DNA of 15,380 nt, taken from assembly GCA_035259145.1 (NCBI GenBank), contig DATFWQ010000244.1:1-15380 (forward strand), in the 5' to 3' direction. Of this stretch, positions 7,171 through 14,130 are shown piece by piece. Position 1 is the first letter of the stretch. Each line of letters starts with the position of its first letter. Position numbers and translations under genes: made by a program. The stretch comes from CF-161 sp035259145. GTDB taxonomy: Bacteria > Chloroflexota > Dormibacteria > Dormibacterales > Dormibacteraceae. Under the pieces are notes generated by a model, which worked only from the letters and a program-made list of their open reading frames with translations, was not told the origin of the DNA and ran no database searches.

Positions 7171-7874
7171 TGTGTTACAGCAGCGACCAGGCCTTCGACG
7201 CTGGGGCGTTCGGCCTGGGCGAGCACGCGGAAGCCCTTGTCGCGCGCCACCTCAGAGGTCGCGGGGCCGATCGTGACAGCCGGCACCCAGCGGGGGTCGT
7301 CGTCTGCCAGCCGCAGCAGCCCGAGCACGGCCGAGCCCGATGCGAACAGCACCGCGGCGAGCCCCGGGTCGGCCAGCGCAGCGGCAACGCCGGGACGCGA
7401 TGACTCCGGCCCGATCACCGTGTGGTACACGGCCAGCTCAGTCACGACGGCGCCGGCTCCGCGCAGCGCCGCGGGAAGGTCCGGCGCGGCGGCGTCCGCT
7501 CGGGCCAGCAGCACACGCAGACCCGGCAGTGGTCCCAGCAGCCTGATGGCGTCGGCGATTCGCAAACCCTGGCTCTCATCCGGCACGGCGGCCGCGTGTA
7601 TTCCAAGGGCGGCCAGAACCGACGCCGTGCGGGGGCCGACCGCAGCCCAGCGCGCTGATGTCTGCCTCGTCGAGCGTTCCATCAGCGCCTGCGCCCCGGC
7701 GGCGCTCGTCACCACGACCCAGTCAAACCGGGCAAGGTCGGGCGACTCGAACAGGACGGGCTCAATCGCGACGGTGGGGGCCGCGTGAACCCGGCGGCCG
7801 GTTGCACGCAGCTGGACCACGAGCGGGTCGCGGTCGCCCTGCGGCCTCGTCGAGAGCAGCGCAGCCTGGCTCAT
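7164..7874 (-). CDS. hemD: Uroporphyrinogen III synthase
   Basis: Closes and inverts ring D of hydroxymethylbilane to form uroporphyrinogen III. The family is poorly conserved, but the 236-residue product has its typical landmarks: LLSTRPQGD at the N-terminus, WVVVTSAAGAQAL, AAVLFASGSAV, TIGPATSEVARDKGF and a C-terminal SVEGLVAAV. The ATG at 7874 overlaps the stop of the upstream regulator as ATGA; an in-frame GTG at 7886 is an alternative. GGAGGGG lies about 11 nt before the ATG. It is a stand-alone enzyme, not fused to a methyltransferase as in some actinobacteria. A 32-bp AT-rich spacer separates it from hemA. Confidence 0.93.
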   Translation of the reverse strand: MSQAALLSTRPQGDRDPLVVQLRATGRRVHAAPTVAIEPVLFESPDLARFDWVVVTSAAGAQALMERSTRQTSARWAAVGPRTASVLAALGIHAAAVPDESQGLRIADAIRLLGPLPGLRVLLARADAAAPDLPAALRGAGAVVTELAVYHTVIGPESSRPGVAAALADPGLAAVLFASGSAVLGLLRLADDDPRWVPAVTIGPATSEVARDKGFRVLAQAERPSVEGLVAAVTQI

Positions 7875-8452
7875 CCGTGCTGCCACCCCTCCATGAACGC
7901 CAGCAGGAGCTCGTCGAAGGCGCTTTCCGCGTCCACCAGGAGTCCGGTCGCCTCACGAGTGTCCAGGCCCCGCTTGCGGGCAGTCGCCGCCAGCTCAGCG
8001 ATGAACGGCGCGCGGAAGCGCAAAAACGTCTGTACGCCCTCGCTCAAAGAGGCACCGAGCGCGGCTGTACCGGCACCATAGTCGGCAGCGTGGCCGGCAG
8101 CCTCGTGAAGGTTGGCCATCGCCGGCGCCGGGGCGTCGGCGTCCAGGTGCGCCAGCAGGCACTCGACCATGTGCCGGCCGCGTTCTCTGAACAGCTGCCG
8201 GTCGCTCTCCGGCAGCCGCGCCAGGAGCGACATCGCGCGTCCCTCGACTCCGAACAGCGGCCGGTAGGCGCGCACCATCCGATCGCTGGATGCACCCAGG
8301 TCGGCCAGGTGCGGGCGGCGAGCGCGGCTTGACGGCAGCAAAGCCATGATGGCGGCGCGTGGGAAACGCCGGTGGCCACCCGGCGTGGTGAAGCTGGCCA
8401 CCTGGCCGCGATCGGCCCACCGCCGCAGCGTGCCCTGACTGATGCCCAGCAA
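7871..8452 (-). CDS. MerR/BldC-like HTH regulator with helical C-terminal domain, heading the haem operon
   Basis: Predicted transcription regulator. The DNA-binding part reads LLGISQGTLRRWADRGQVASF then TPGGHRRFPRAAI, the pattern of MerR/excisionase-type winged HTH domains including BldC. The rest (about residues 45-193) is all helical, with RGRHMVECLLAHLDAD, NLHEAAGHAADYG and SLSEGVQTFLRFRAPF. This is reminiscent of the globin-like sensor domains of RsbR-type proteins; that similarity is from memory and tentative. The TTG at 8452 is the only canonical start, but the matching frame continues upstream with WLSLGEASRL, which is the expected first helix of the HTH and is open to a TAG at 8558-8560. 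The true start is therefore probably a non-canonical codon upstream, for example ATT at 8527 or CTG at 8470. Its stop overlaps hemD as ATGA, so it probably senses a haem-pathway signal and controls the operon. Confidence 0.75.
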   Translation of the reverse strand: MLGISQGTLRRWADRGQVASFTTPGGHRRFPRAAIMALLPSSRARRPHLADLGASSDRMVRAYRPLFGVEGRAMSLLARLPESDRQLFRERGRHMVECLLAHLDADAPAPAMANLHEAAGHAADYGAGTAALGASLSEGVQTFLRFRAPFIAELAATARKRGLDTREATGLLVDAESAFDELLLAFMEGWQHG

Positions 8453-8645
8453 CCGGCTCGCCTCACCCAGGCTAAGCCACGAGCTGAACTCGACAGGAAG
8501 CGTTTCCCCTCCGGAATCTGGTGAAATCTTTTCGAGGCTGTCCAGAGCTTCCCAAATCTACCCCGGTTCGGCGTCCACCAGCGTGACACCCGGTCAACCT
8601 GAGCCTCAGATCATCCCGACCCACACAGCCGACAGCCTGGAGTGG
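8453..8645. promoter_or_regulatory. Divergent promoter region between the haem operon and the CPBP/MFS pair
   Basis: The stretch between the regulator start and the CPBP start. On the minus strand it carries TAGATT (complement of 8555-8560), a fair -10 hexamer, without a convincing -35 at the right distance. It also carries GGAGGGG (complement of 8507-8513), a good Shine-Dalgarno but with no canonical start codon in the regulator frame beyond it. CAAATC at 8553-8558 matches the repeats before hemA. I see no confident plus-strand promoter for the CPBP gene. Confidence 0.45.
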
Positions 8646-9311
8646 ATGCGCTCAGACGCTCTGTTGCGCCTGTTGCCGCTGACAGCGGCTGTGGCCGCGG
8701 TATGGCTGGTGGCCCACCCGAGCTGGCTCGGCGTGGCCCCTGGATGGCCCAGCGCCCAGCTCGGTTTCGGCCTGACAGGCCTCGTCGTCTTCTTCATCGC
8801 CGCCTGCCTGGTTCAGCTCGCCTTGACCAGGCGGCGCGGCAGCCTGCTGGTACCCGCCTCAGTCCCGGACGTGGCTCTGCAGACGGGCTATTACCTGATC
8901 AACGCCCCGATCGAGGAGGCATTTTTCCGCGGGCTCGTGCAGGGCGGCCTGATGGCGCTCGCGGGTCCTGCAGCGGGCATCGTCGTGGGCACCAGCCTGT
9001 ACGTCCTGTACCACCGGCTGGGACGCTGGGGGTGGATGGACGTGCTGGCCACCTCGCTCGTCGGCTTGCCGATGGCGCTGGCCTACTGGCTGCTGCCGGG
9101 GCCTCCGTCGCTCGTCGGCGTCGCACTCGCCCACGCCGGTGCCACCTGCGGGTTCCTCGGCCCAGGCCCCTGGCTCCTGCAGCGGTTGGGCCTGCTTCGA
9201 TCGCCGTCGGCGGAGCATCAACCGCCGTCCACGCAGCAGGCAGGGCCCAGCCCTCTCCAGGGTCAGCCTCGGAGTGGGGCCGGTGAGGGTCAGGGTGCGG
9301 GCGATCCATGA
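8646..9311 (+). CDS. CPBP-family intramembrane protein (CAAX-protease-like)
   Basis: A 221-residue integral membrane protein with about five hydrophobic segments. It has the three CPBP/Abi motifs: E90-E91-x3-R95 in IEEAFFRGL, H123 in LYVLYHRL, and H163 in LAHAGATC. These residues form the putative metal site of intramembrane glutamic or metalloproteases related to Rce1. Substrate and role are unknown. The frame is open upstream to 8442, which would overlap the regulator; ATG 8646 is preferred because hydrophobic sequence starts right after it, although the GGAG before it is only 3 nt away. The last 40 or so residues are Pro/Gly/Gln-rich and probably disordered. It overlaps the MFS gene by ATGA, so the two are probably co-translated. 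It lies divergent to the haem operon. Confidence 0.8.
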   Translation: MRSDALLRLLPLTAAVAAVWLVAHPSWLGVAPGWPSAQLGFGLTGLVVFFIAACLVQLALTRRRGSLLVPASVPDVALQTGYYLINAPIEEAFFRGLVQGGLMALAGPAAGIVVGTSLYVLYHRLGRWGWMDVLATSLVGLPMALAYWLLPGPPSLVGVALAHAGATCGFLGPGPWLLQRLGLLRSPSAEHQPPSTQQAGPSPLQGQPRSGAGEGQGAGDP

Positions 9312-10483
9312 GGGGGCGGCAGACGCGGGTGCTGGTGCTGGCAGGGCTGGCGGTGCTGCTGGTCAGCTTTGACAGCTCCGTCCTGGTGCTGGCACTTCCG
9401 GCCATCGCGGCGGAGCTGCACTCCTCGGTTCCGGCCCTGACCGAGCTTGGTTCGGCGCTCGCGCTGGGCTCGCTCGCCGCGCTGCCGCTCTCGATGCTCG
9501 CCGACCGGCTGGGTCGCCGCGTCGTCCTCGCCTCCGCCGTCGCCGGCTTCTCGGCGGCAAACATCGCCAGCGCGCTGGCACCGACCTTGATCTGGTTGAC
9601 GGCGGCGCGCGTGGTCGCGGTCTGCTTCGAGACGGTTGCGGCCAGCGTCGCCACTGCGCTGGTCATCGAGGAGGTACCGCAGGAGCGACGAGGTCTCGCG
9701 GTCGCCGCCATCACGGTGATGGCTGGGGCGGGCACCGGCTTGACGACGCTGATCTATCCGCTGCTGGCGCCTCGCTGGCGGCTGCTCTACGTGGCCGGCA
9801 GCGCAGGCGTGTTCGCGGCGCTGCTGCTGGCCCGCAGCCTGCCGGAGAGCCGGGCCTGGACCGCGGTCACGATCGCCCACAAGAGGCACTTCGCGATGCG
9901 GCTCCTGCTGACCCCGCCCTGGCGCGGCAGGCTGCTGGTCGTCGCGCTGGCCGCCGCACTCGGCTCGCTCCTGTTCCAGCCGGCGGGCTTGCTCGTGGCG
10001 CTGTTCGCGAGCCGGCAGCTGGACCTTGGGCCCGCGGCGATCAGCGCAGTCGTAGTCGTGTCAGGCATGGCCTCGATACCCGCTTTCCCCCTCGGAGGCG
10101 CGCTCTCCGACCGGATTGGCCGGCGCGCGGTGGGCGTCGCCCTGAGCGGGCTCACGGTGTGCTTTGCGGCGGCGGCCTTCTCCGGCAGCCGCACCAGCTA
10201 CTGGGCGGGCAACGTCCTCTGGAGCGTGCTCGCAAGCGCCGCCTCGCCGGCGCTGGGCGCGTGGTACGGCGAGCTGTTTCCGACGCGCGCACGGGCGACT
10301 TCCGAGTCCGCAGGCGCGGCAGCGGGCGCGTTGGGAGGCGTGGTCGGCTTCCAGCTGGTCGGGGCCCTCCAGCCCCACCTGGGCCTGGGGCCAAGCTTGA
10401 TGGCGACGGCGGCTGGCGCGCTCGTCGGGGCCGCGCTATTGTTGTGGCTGCCGGAGACGCGTGGGGAGCCGCTCCCAGCCTGA
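9308..10483 (+). CDS. Major facilitator superfamily transporter
   Basis: A 391-residue inner-membrane transporter with about twelve hydrophobic segments. Motif A is visible in both halves: LADRLGRR (64-71) between helices 2 and 3, and LSDRIGRR (266-273) in the second half. ELFPTRARAT (322-331) and the C-terminal LPETRGE are typical of sugar- and acid-porter-like MFS members. The substrate cannot be read from sequence. The ATG at 9308 overlaps the CPBP stop as ATGA. Being divergent from the haem operon makes export of a porphyrin or an unrelated solute possible, but nothing in the protein itself shows this. Confidence 0.88.
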   Translation: MRGRQTRVLVLAGLAVLLVSFDSSVLVLALPAIAAELHSSVPALTELGSALALGSLAALPLSMLADRLGRRVVLASAVAGFSAANIASALAPTLIWLTAARVVAVCFETVAASVATALVIEEVPQERRGLAVAAITVMAGAGTGLTTLIYPLLAPRWRLLYVAGSAGVFAALLLARSLPESRAWTAVTIAHKRHFAMRLLLTPPWRGRLLVVALAAALGSLLFQPAGLLVALFASRQLDLGPAAISAVVVVSGMASIPAFPLGGALSDRIGRRAVGVALSGLTVCFAAAAFSGSRTSYWAGNVLWSVLASAASPALGAWYGELFPTRARATSESAGAAAGALGGVVGFQLVGALQPHLGLGPSLMATAAGALVGAALLLWLPETRGEPLPA

Positions 10484-10516
10484 GGCAACACTCCAGATCG
10501 GGCTGATCGACTTCGG

Positions 10517-10548
10517 TTGAACGTGAACCCTTGCTATCCGGCTAGAAT
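10517..10548 (+). promoter_or_regulatory. Candidate promoter of the helicase gene
   Basis: TTGAAC (10517-10522) and TAGAAT (10543-10548). The -10 match is good; the 20-nt spacer is longer than ideal. Transcription would start near 10555, giving a leader of about 110 nt. Confidence 0.45.
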
Positions 10549-10564
10549 GCAGTCAATCTGAAAG

Positions 10565-10608
10565 CGCACCGGACCGCGGTGCGTGGCCTTCACCAAGGCC
10601 CCCCTTTT
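10565..10608 (+). other. Double hairpin in the helicase leader
   Basis: Hairpin 1 has arms CGCACCG (10565-10571) and CGGTGCG (10577-10583) with a 5-nt loop. Hairpin 2 has arms GGCCTT (10585-10590) and AAGGCC (10595-10600) with loop CACC, followed by CCCC then TTTT. The second resembles a weak intrinsic terminator. It may end the CPBP-MFS transcript, act as an attenuator for the helicase, or both. No known riboswitch class is recognised. Confidence 0.5.
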
Positions 10609-10664
10609 AACGCCTTGATCCCACTTCAGTTCCCGCCACTGACGTGGCTGGCGAATCCAGCCCT

Positions 10665-13436
10665 ATGAGCGCGCCCAATCCCGGCGACATCCTCCCGCTC
10701 TGGCAGCCCGAGATCCCGGGCGAAGAGATCCAGACCGGAAGGCTCGGCATCCGTGTCCGCCCCGGGACCCCGGCCGAGGCGAAGCTTGCCATCATCCCGG
10801 ACGGGCCCGAGTGGCTGCGGCAGGCCCTCGAGGAGCGAGGCGAGATCGACGGCATCTACACCTGCACCCGTCCGGACAGGCCTCTCGACTTCACCGGGCA
10901 GGTCGATTCGACGCTCGTGACTGGGCGGCTGGGCCGAACCCCATTGGGCCTGGCGCTGGAGATCGTCGACATGCAGCAGCTGGACCGCGAGTTCGTAATG
11001 GAGAAGTCGCGTCTCAACTTGCTCTACCGCGAGCTGGCGCTGGTCGCTGAATGGGACGGCGAGCTCGAGGGGCTGACCGCCCTGGTCCTGCGAGAAAGGG
11101 CCAAGCAGCTGCCCATCCTCGACTCCACCCTGCGGTTCATCGAGCATCTGCGTGACTACAGGGAGCGGCTGGCGGAGGCGACCGTCCGCCGCTACGAGGC
11201 GGTCGAGCAGTGGCTCGAGTGTCCACACTGCGAGACCATCGCCGCCACCTCCAACGGCATTCATTGCCCCGAATGCGGGGAGGACATGCGGGGCGGCGAG
11301 TACGTTCGCGCGGCACTGCGACTCGTCGACAGCAACGACGCCCGCATCTACAGGGGGATCGACTCGCTGACCGTCCGCTCGCCCGGCTTTCCCGAGTACC
11401 GGGGCATGACGCTCGACCGGGTGCAGGGCCAGACTCTGTGGGTCTCCTTCCGTCGCTACGACCCGTTGCCTGACGAGGGTGTGGTCCTGCCCACCGCCAG
11501 CGTGGAGATGTTCGAGGCGCAGAAGTCGGTCATCCGCCAGCTTCAGATCGGCTCACCGCGTACGGGCGCGCTTGCCGCGCAGCTTGCCGACCCAGGCTGG
11601 CTCGGCTCACCGCCGAGGATGCCGCTCGAAGGTCGTCGCGCTCACCACCTTCCAGACCCGAACGAAGAGCAGGCGGAGGCGGTGGCCAGGGTCATGGGCA
11701 TGCGGCCCGGCCAGCTATACCTGATCCAGGGGCCGCCGGGCACCGGCAAGACCACGGCCATCGTGGAGTCGATCCGCCGCATCCTGGGCCGCAGCCCGAA
11801 CGCCTCCATCCTGCTCTCCTCGCACTCCAACGACGCCGTTGACACCGGCCAGGAGCGCCTGCTCGGCTTCTCACACGTGCGCCAGGCACGGGTTGCGGAG
11901 CCCGGGAAGGTGCCGCGCCGGCTGCGACACACGCTGGTCGAGGGCGACGACCTCGAGCCGTTCAACCTTGTGGCAGGCACCGTCAACCGGCTCGCCATCG
12001 ACTCCCGGCTCCGCTTCCGGGTGTTCGACTGGCTGATCCTCGATGAGGCCAACAAGGTTCGAGCCAACGAGGCGCTGGCGCTGATGCCGCTGGCGAAGCG
12101 CTGGGTCATGATCGGCGACCTCAATCAGCTGCCGCCCGTCATGGAGGAGGCAGCCCTCGGTTTCGAGATCGGGACACACCTGGATGAGGTGGTGCGAGAC
12201 GACAGCTTCTACGGATACCTGTGGGACCTCGTGCCCGCCGGCTCCCGGATCATGCTGCCTCGCCAGTACCGGATGCGTGAGCCGATCGGTCGGGTCGTCT
12301 CGGACCTCTTCTATGAAGGCAAGCTGATCCACGAGGCACCGCACCAGCGGATGCCCCTACCGTGGCCGTTCGACCGCGAGCTGGTGTGGGTGGACACCGG
12401 CGCCCAGGAAGAGTATCGGGACGCCCAGAAGTCGGTCGCCAACGAGTTCGAGGTCGCGCTCTGCAAGGACATCACCTCGATCGTCCGCAAGCGGGTCCGG
12501 AAGGCCAAGCTGGCCGTGATCGCGATGTACAACTCGCAGGTCAACCGCCTGGTCACATCGCTGAAGGGGATCGTGCCGCCCGACGACATCGAGTCGGTCG
12601 ATGCGTTCGAGGGCCGCGAGTCGGATGCCGTGATCCTTTCGCTGGTCCGCTCCAACGACCGGGCGGCCATCGGCTTTCTCAACGATGCCAATCGCGTGAA
12701 CGTCGCCATCTCCCGCGCCAAGAAGCTCCTGGTGGTCGTCGGCGACTCCAAGACGGTGATCGGCGGCGCGCCCGAGCTCTTCGGGCCGCTCTTCGAGCAC
12801 TGCCGGGAGGAGGGCCTGGTGGCAGGCGTCGGCGCGGTGGTAACGGCCTGCCAGCGCGTCGGCATCCGCTCGCAGGTGCAACGGCTGTCCAAACCCAAGC
12901 GGGGTGAACGGCGCCGCAACCGCCGCAAGCGGCGGCAGCGCGAGCTGGCTGCCGCTGCGGAGGCGGCTGCCGCGGACGCAGCAGTGGAGGCCGATGCCGC
13001 GGATGCAGCCGTGGAGGCTCCTGTGGACGGCCAGGTGCCGACCCCGGAAGTGGCTGCTGAGTTTGCAGTGGAAGAGCATGCTGCTGACCAGATCGTGCGG
13101 GCAGCCGATGACGAGACCGCCCAGCCCGTGGTGTCAGACGGAAGCGTTGCCAGGCCACGGCGGCGCCGCGTGACCGGCGCCGCGGAACCTTCCGAGCTGG
13201 CGGCAGACGGAGGCGCGCCAAACGGAGTGGCCGATCCGCAGGGAAATGGGGCCCTGGCAGCGCCTAAAGCGCCCAGGCGCCGCACGGCCAGGCGCTCGGG
13301 CGTCCAGCAGCTGGAGACTGTCTCCAACGATCTCTCGCCCGCCGAGCCAGCTCCGCCCCGCCGCCGGCGGACGGTCAAGAAGGCCGAGCCGCAACAGGTC
13401 GAGCTGCCCCTCGATATCAACGAGCCGGAGCCTTAA
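10665..13436 (+). CDS. Upf1/DNA2-like superfamily-1 helicase with zinc ribbon and Arg-rich tail
   Basis: A 923-residue ATP-dependent DNA or RNA helicase. An uncharacterised N-terminal region contains a zinc ribbon (C186-x2-C189 ... C201-x2-C204). The helicase core has Walker A GPPGTGKT (356-363), motif Ia SSHSNDAVDTGQERL, Walker B DEAN (460-463, where DEAA or DEAS is commoner), motif III GDLNQLPP, QYRMREPIGRVVSDLFY, VDAFEGRESDAVILSLVRSN, and NRVNVAISRAKK. After the core comes a basic KRGERRRNRRKRRQRE, a long Ala/Glu/Asp-rich stretch, and three separated basic clusters (PRRRRVTG, PRRRTARR, PRRRRTVKK), almost certainly disordered. Such tails occur in RNase E/G and Rho of high-GC bacteria, suggesting RNA contact; this is inference. 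ATG 10665 is chosen; an in-frame GTG at 10644 is possible. Neither has a clear Shine-Dalgarno. Confidence 0.88.
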   Translation: MSAPNPGDILPLWQPEIPGEEIQTGRLGIRVRPGTPAEAKLAIIPDGPEWLRQALEERGEIDGIYTCTRPDRPLDFTGQVDSTLVTGRLGRTPLGLALEIVDMQQLDREFVMEKSRLNLLYRELALVAEWDGELEGLTALVLRERAKQLPILDSTLRFIEHLRDYRERLAEATVRRYEAVEQWLECPHCETIAATSNGIHCPECGEDMRGGEYVRAALRLVDSNDARIYRGIDSLTVRSPGFPEYRGMTLDRVQGQTLWVSFRRYDPLPDEGVVLPTASVEMFEAQKSVIRQLQIGSPRTGALAAQLADPGWLGSPPRMPLEGRRAHHLPDPNEEQAEAVARVMGMRPGQLYLIQGPPGTGKTTAIVESIRRILGRSPNASILLSSHSNDAVDTGQERLLGFSHVRQARVAEPGKVPRRLRHTLVEGDDLEPFNLVAGTVNRLAIDSRLRFRVFDWLILDEANKVRANEALALMPLAKRWVMIGDLNQLPPVMEEAALGFEIGTHLDEVVRDDSFYGYLWDLVPAGSRIMLPRQYRMREPIGRVVSDLFYEGKLIHEAPHQRMPLPWPFDRELVWVDTGAQEEYRDAQKSVANEFEVALCKDITSIVRKRVRKAKLAVIAMYNSQVNRLVTSLKGIVPPDDIESVDAFEGRESDAVILSLVRSNDRAAIGFLNDANRVNVAISRAKKLLVVVGDSKTVIGGAPELFGPLFEHCREEGLVAGVGAVVTACQRVGIRSQVQRLSKPKRGERRRNRRKRRQRELAAAAEAAAADAAVEADAADAAVEAPVDGQVPTPEVAAEFAVEEHAADQIVRAADDETAQPVVSDGSVARPRRRRVTGAAEPSELAADGGAPNGVADPQGNGALAAPKAPRRRTARRSGVQQLETVSNDLSPAEPAPPRRRRTVKKAEPQQVELPLDINEPEP

Positions 13437-13484
13437 AGGGCCCTGGGTTCGCCGAACGAGCCGTTTACGACCGCATGGCCACGC

Positions 13485-13520
13485 GCCCTGGGCTCGCCGC
13501 AGTGGCGGCGCACCCAGGGC
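13485..13520. terminator. Strong hairpin between convergent genes
   Basis: Outer arms GCCCTGGG (13485-13492) and CCCAGGGC (13513-13520), a 2-nt internal mismatch, inner arms CGCCGC (13495-13500) and GCGGCG (13505-13510), loop AGTG. It lies in the 140-bp gap between the helicase stop and the end of the convergent CMD-like gene. There is no T-run on either strand, so it may be a structural 3' end or bidirectional barrier rather than a classic intrinsic terminator. GCCCTGGG also occurs at 13440-13447 and could pair alternatively. Confidence 0.6.
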
Positions 13521-13576
13521 TCAACGCGCAACGAGTGGCTGTCAGGCCGACTCGCCGGCAGCCAGCGTGTCCGGCG

Positions 13577-13936
13577 CTACTTTTCCTCGAGCTTCTCCTT
13601 GACGACTTCGACGAATCCCAGGGCCTTCGCGATGTTCGCCCCCGCCGAGACCGTGCGCGCTGTGCCCGCAACCGGTGCTACAGCGATCAGGGTCCCGAGC
13701 ATCCGCTCGGGCGGGATGTTGTGGCGCTTGGCAGCGCCCAGGTGTGCGAGCCAGGAGATCGGGGGCGCACCCATCGCCTGGAGCGCTGCGACGCGAACGA
13801 GATCGTAGGTCTCCTCGTCGAGGCCGGAAGCTTCAAAGTTCCGCTCGTGCATCTGTGCCAGCGCCTGGAGTGTGCGGTGATCCCCTCTTGCGAGGTCTCT
13901 CAACTTGGCTTCCGGGTCGGCGACTTGGGTGCTCAC
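13577..13936 (-). CDS. Carboxymuconolactone decarboxylase (AhpD-like) fold protein lacking CxxC
   Basis: A 119-residue helical protein. The segment YDLVRVAALQAMGAPPISWLAHLGAAKRHNIPPERMLGTLIAVAPVAG (given only as a landmark, about residues 44-91) follows the CMD domain pattern: a helix, a turn where the redox pair would sit, then the second helix. The product contains no cysteine at all, so the CxxC peroxidatic/thioredoxin-like site of AhpD is absent and a redox role is unlikely. GTG start at 13936 with a perfect AGGAGG 7 nt upstream. Convergent with the helicase and divergent from the oxidoreductase. Biochemical function is unknown. A CMD-family annotation without activity is the safest label. 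Confidence 0.78.
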   Translation of the reverse strand: MSTQVADPEAKLRDLARGDHRTLQALAQMHERNFEASGLDEETYDLVRVAALQAMGAPPISWLAHLGAAKRHNIPPERMLGTLIAVAPVAGTARTVSAGANIAKALGFVEVVKEKLEEK

Positions 13937-13943
13937 AGAACTT

Positions 13944-13949
13944 CCTCCT
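13944..13949 (-). promoter_or_regulatory. Ribosome binding site of the CMD-like gene
   Basis: Perfect AGGAGG on the minus strand, 7 nt before the GTG start. It is among the strongest Shine-Dalgarno sequences in the window and suggests efficient translation of this small protein. Confidence 0.8.
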
Positions 13950-13963
13950 GAAGTTTTGGTCCA

Positions 13964-13981
13964 GTGGGCCTAGGCGCCCAC
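13964..13981. repeat. Inverted repeat in the leader of the CMD-like gene
   Basis: Arms GTGGGC and GCCCAC around CTAGGC, with an inner palindrome GCCTAGGC at 13968-13975. It sits just upstream of the Shine-Dalgarno of the minus-strand gene and could be an operator or an RNA hairpin. The remainder of 13937-14130 has another short inverted repeat, TGCCG...CGGCA (14014-14029), and no convincing promoter hexamers. Confidence 0.45.
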
Positions 13982-14130
13982 GGCTGGTCTTTCACGCTAA
14001 GGCTCCTCTTCAATGCCGGACAATCGGCAAACGACAGACCCCGGCCTCCCACCCATGACGTGTCGCGAGCGGCAATCGTGTCCGGCGGCCTGATTCAGAC
14101 TGCACACGGAGGTGCAGGAGAGCCTGACTC

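Noticed and set aside
8442..8645. N-terminal 68-residue extension of the CPBP protein from an ATG at 8442
   Set aside because: It would overlap the regulator coding region and is polar and low-complexity, unlike the family, which starts close to the first membrane helix.
8899..9735. 278-codon minus-strand frame over the CPBP/MFS junction
   Set aside because: Ala/Ser/Thr/Arg-rich antisense frame crossing two well-supported genes; no domain visible.
12311..13420. 369-codon open frame on the minus strand, antisense to the helicase 3' half
   Set aside because: Low-complexity Ser/Ala/Arg translation with no recognisable domain. It mirrors the GC-rich helicase tail, whose own frame has clear motifs.
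13566..14087. 11-bp direct repeat CGTGTCCGGCG on both sides of the CMD-like gene, resembling a target duplication
   Set aside because: Short GC-rich word expected by chance at this length and composition; no transposase and no terminal inverted repeats beside it.
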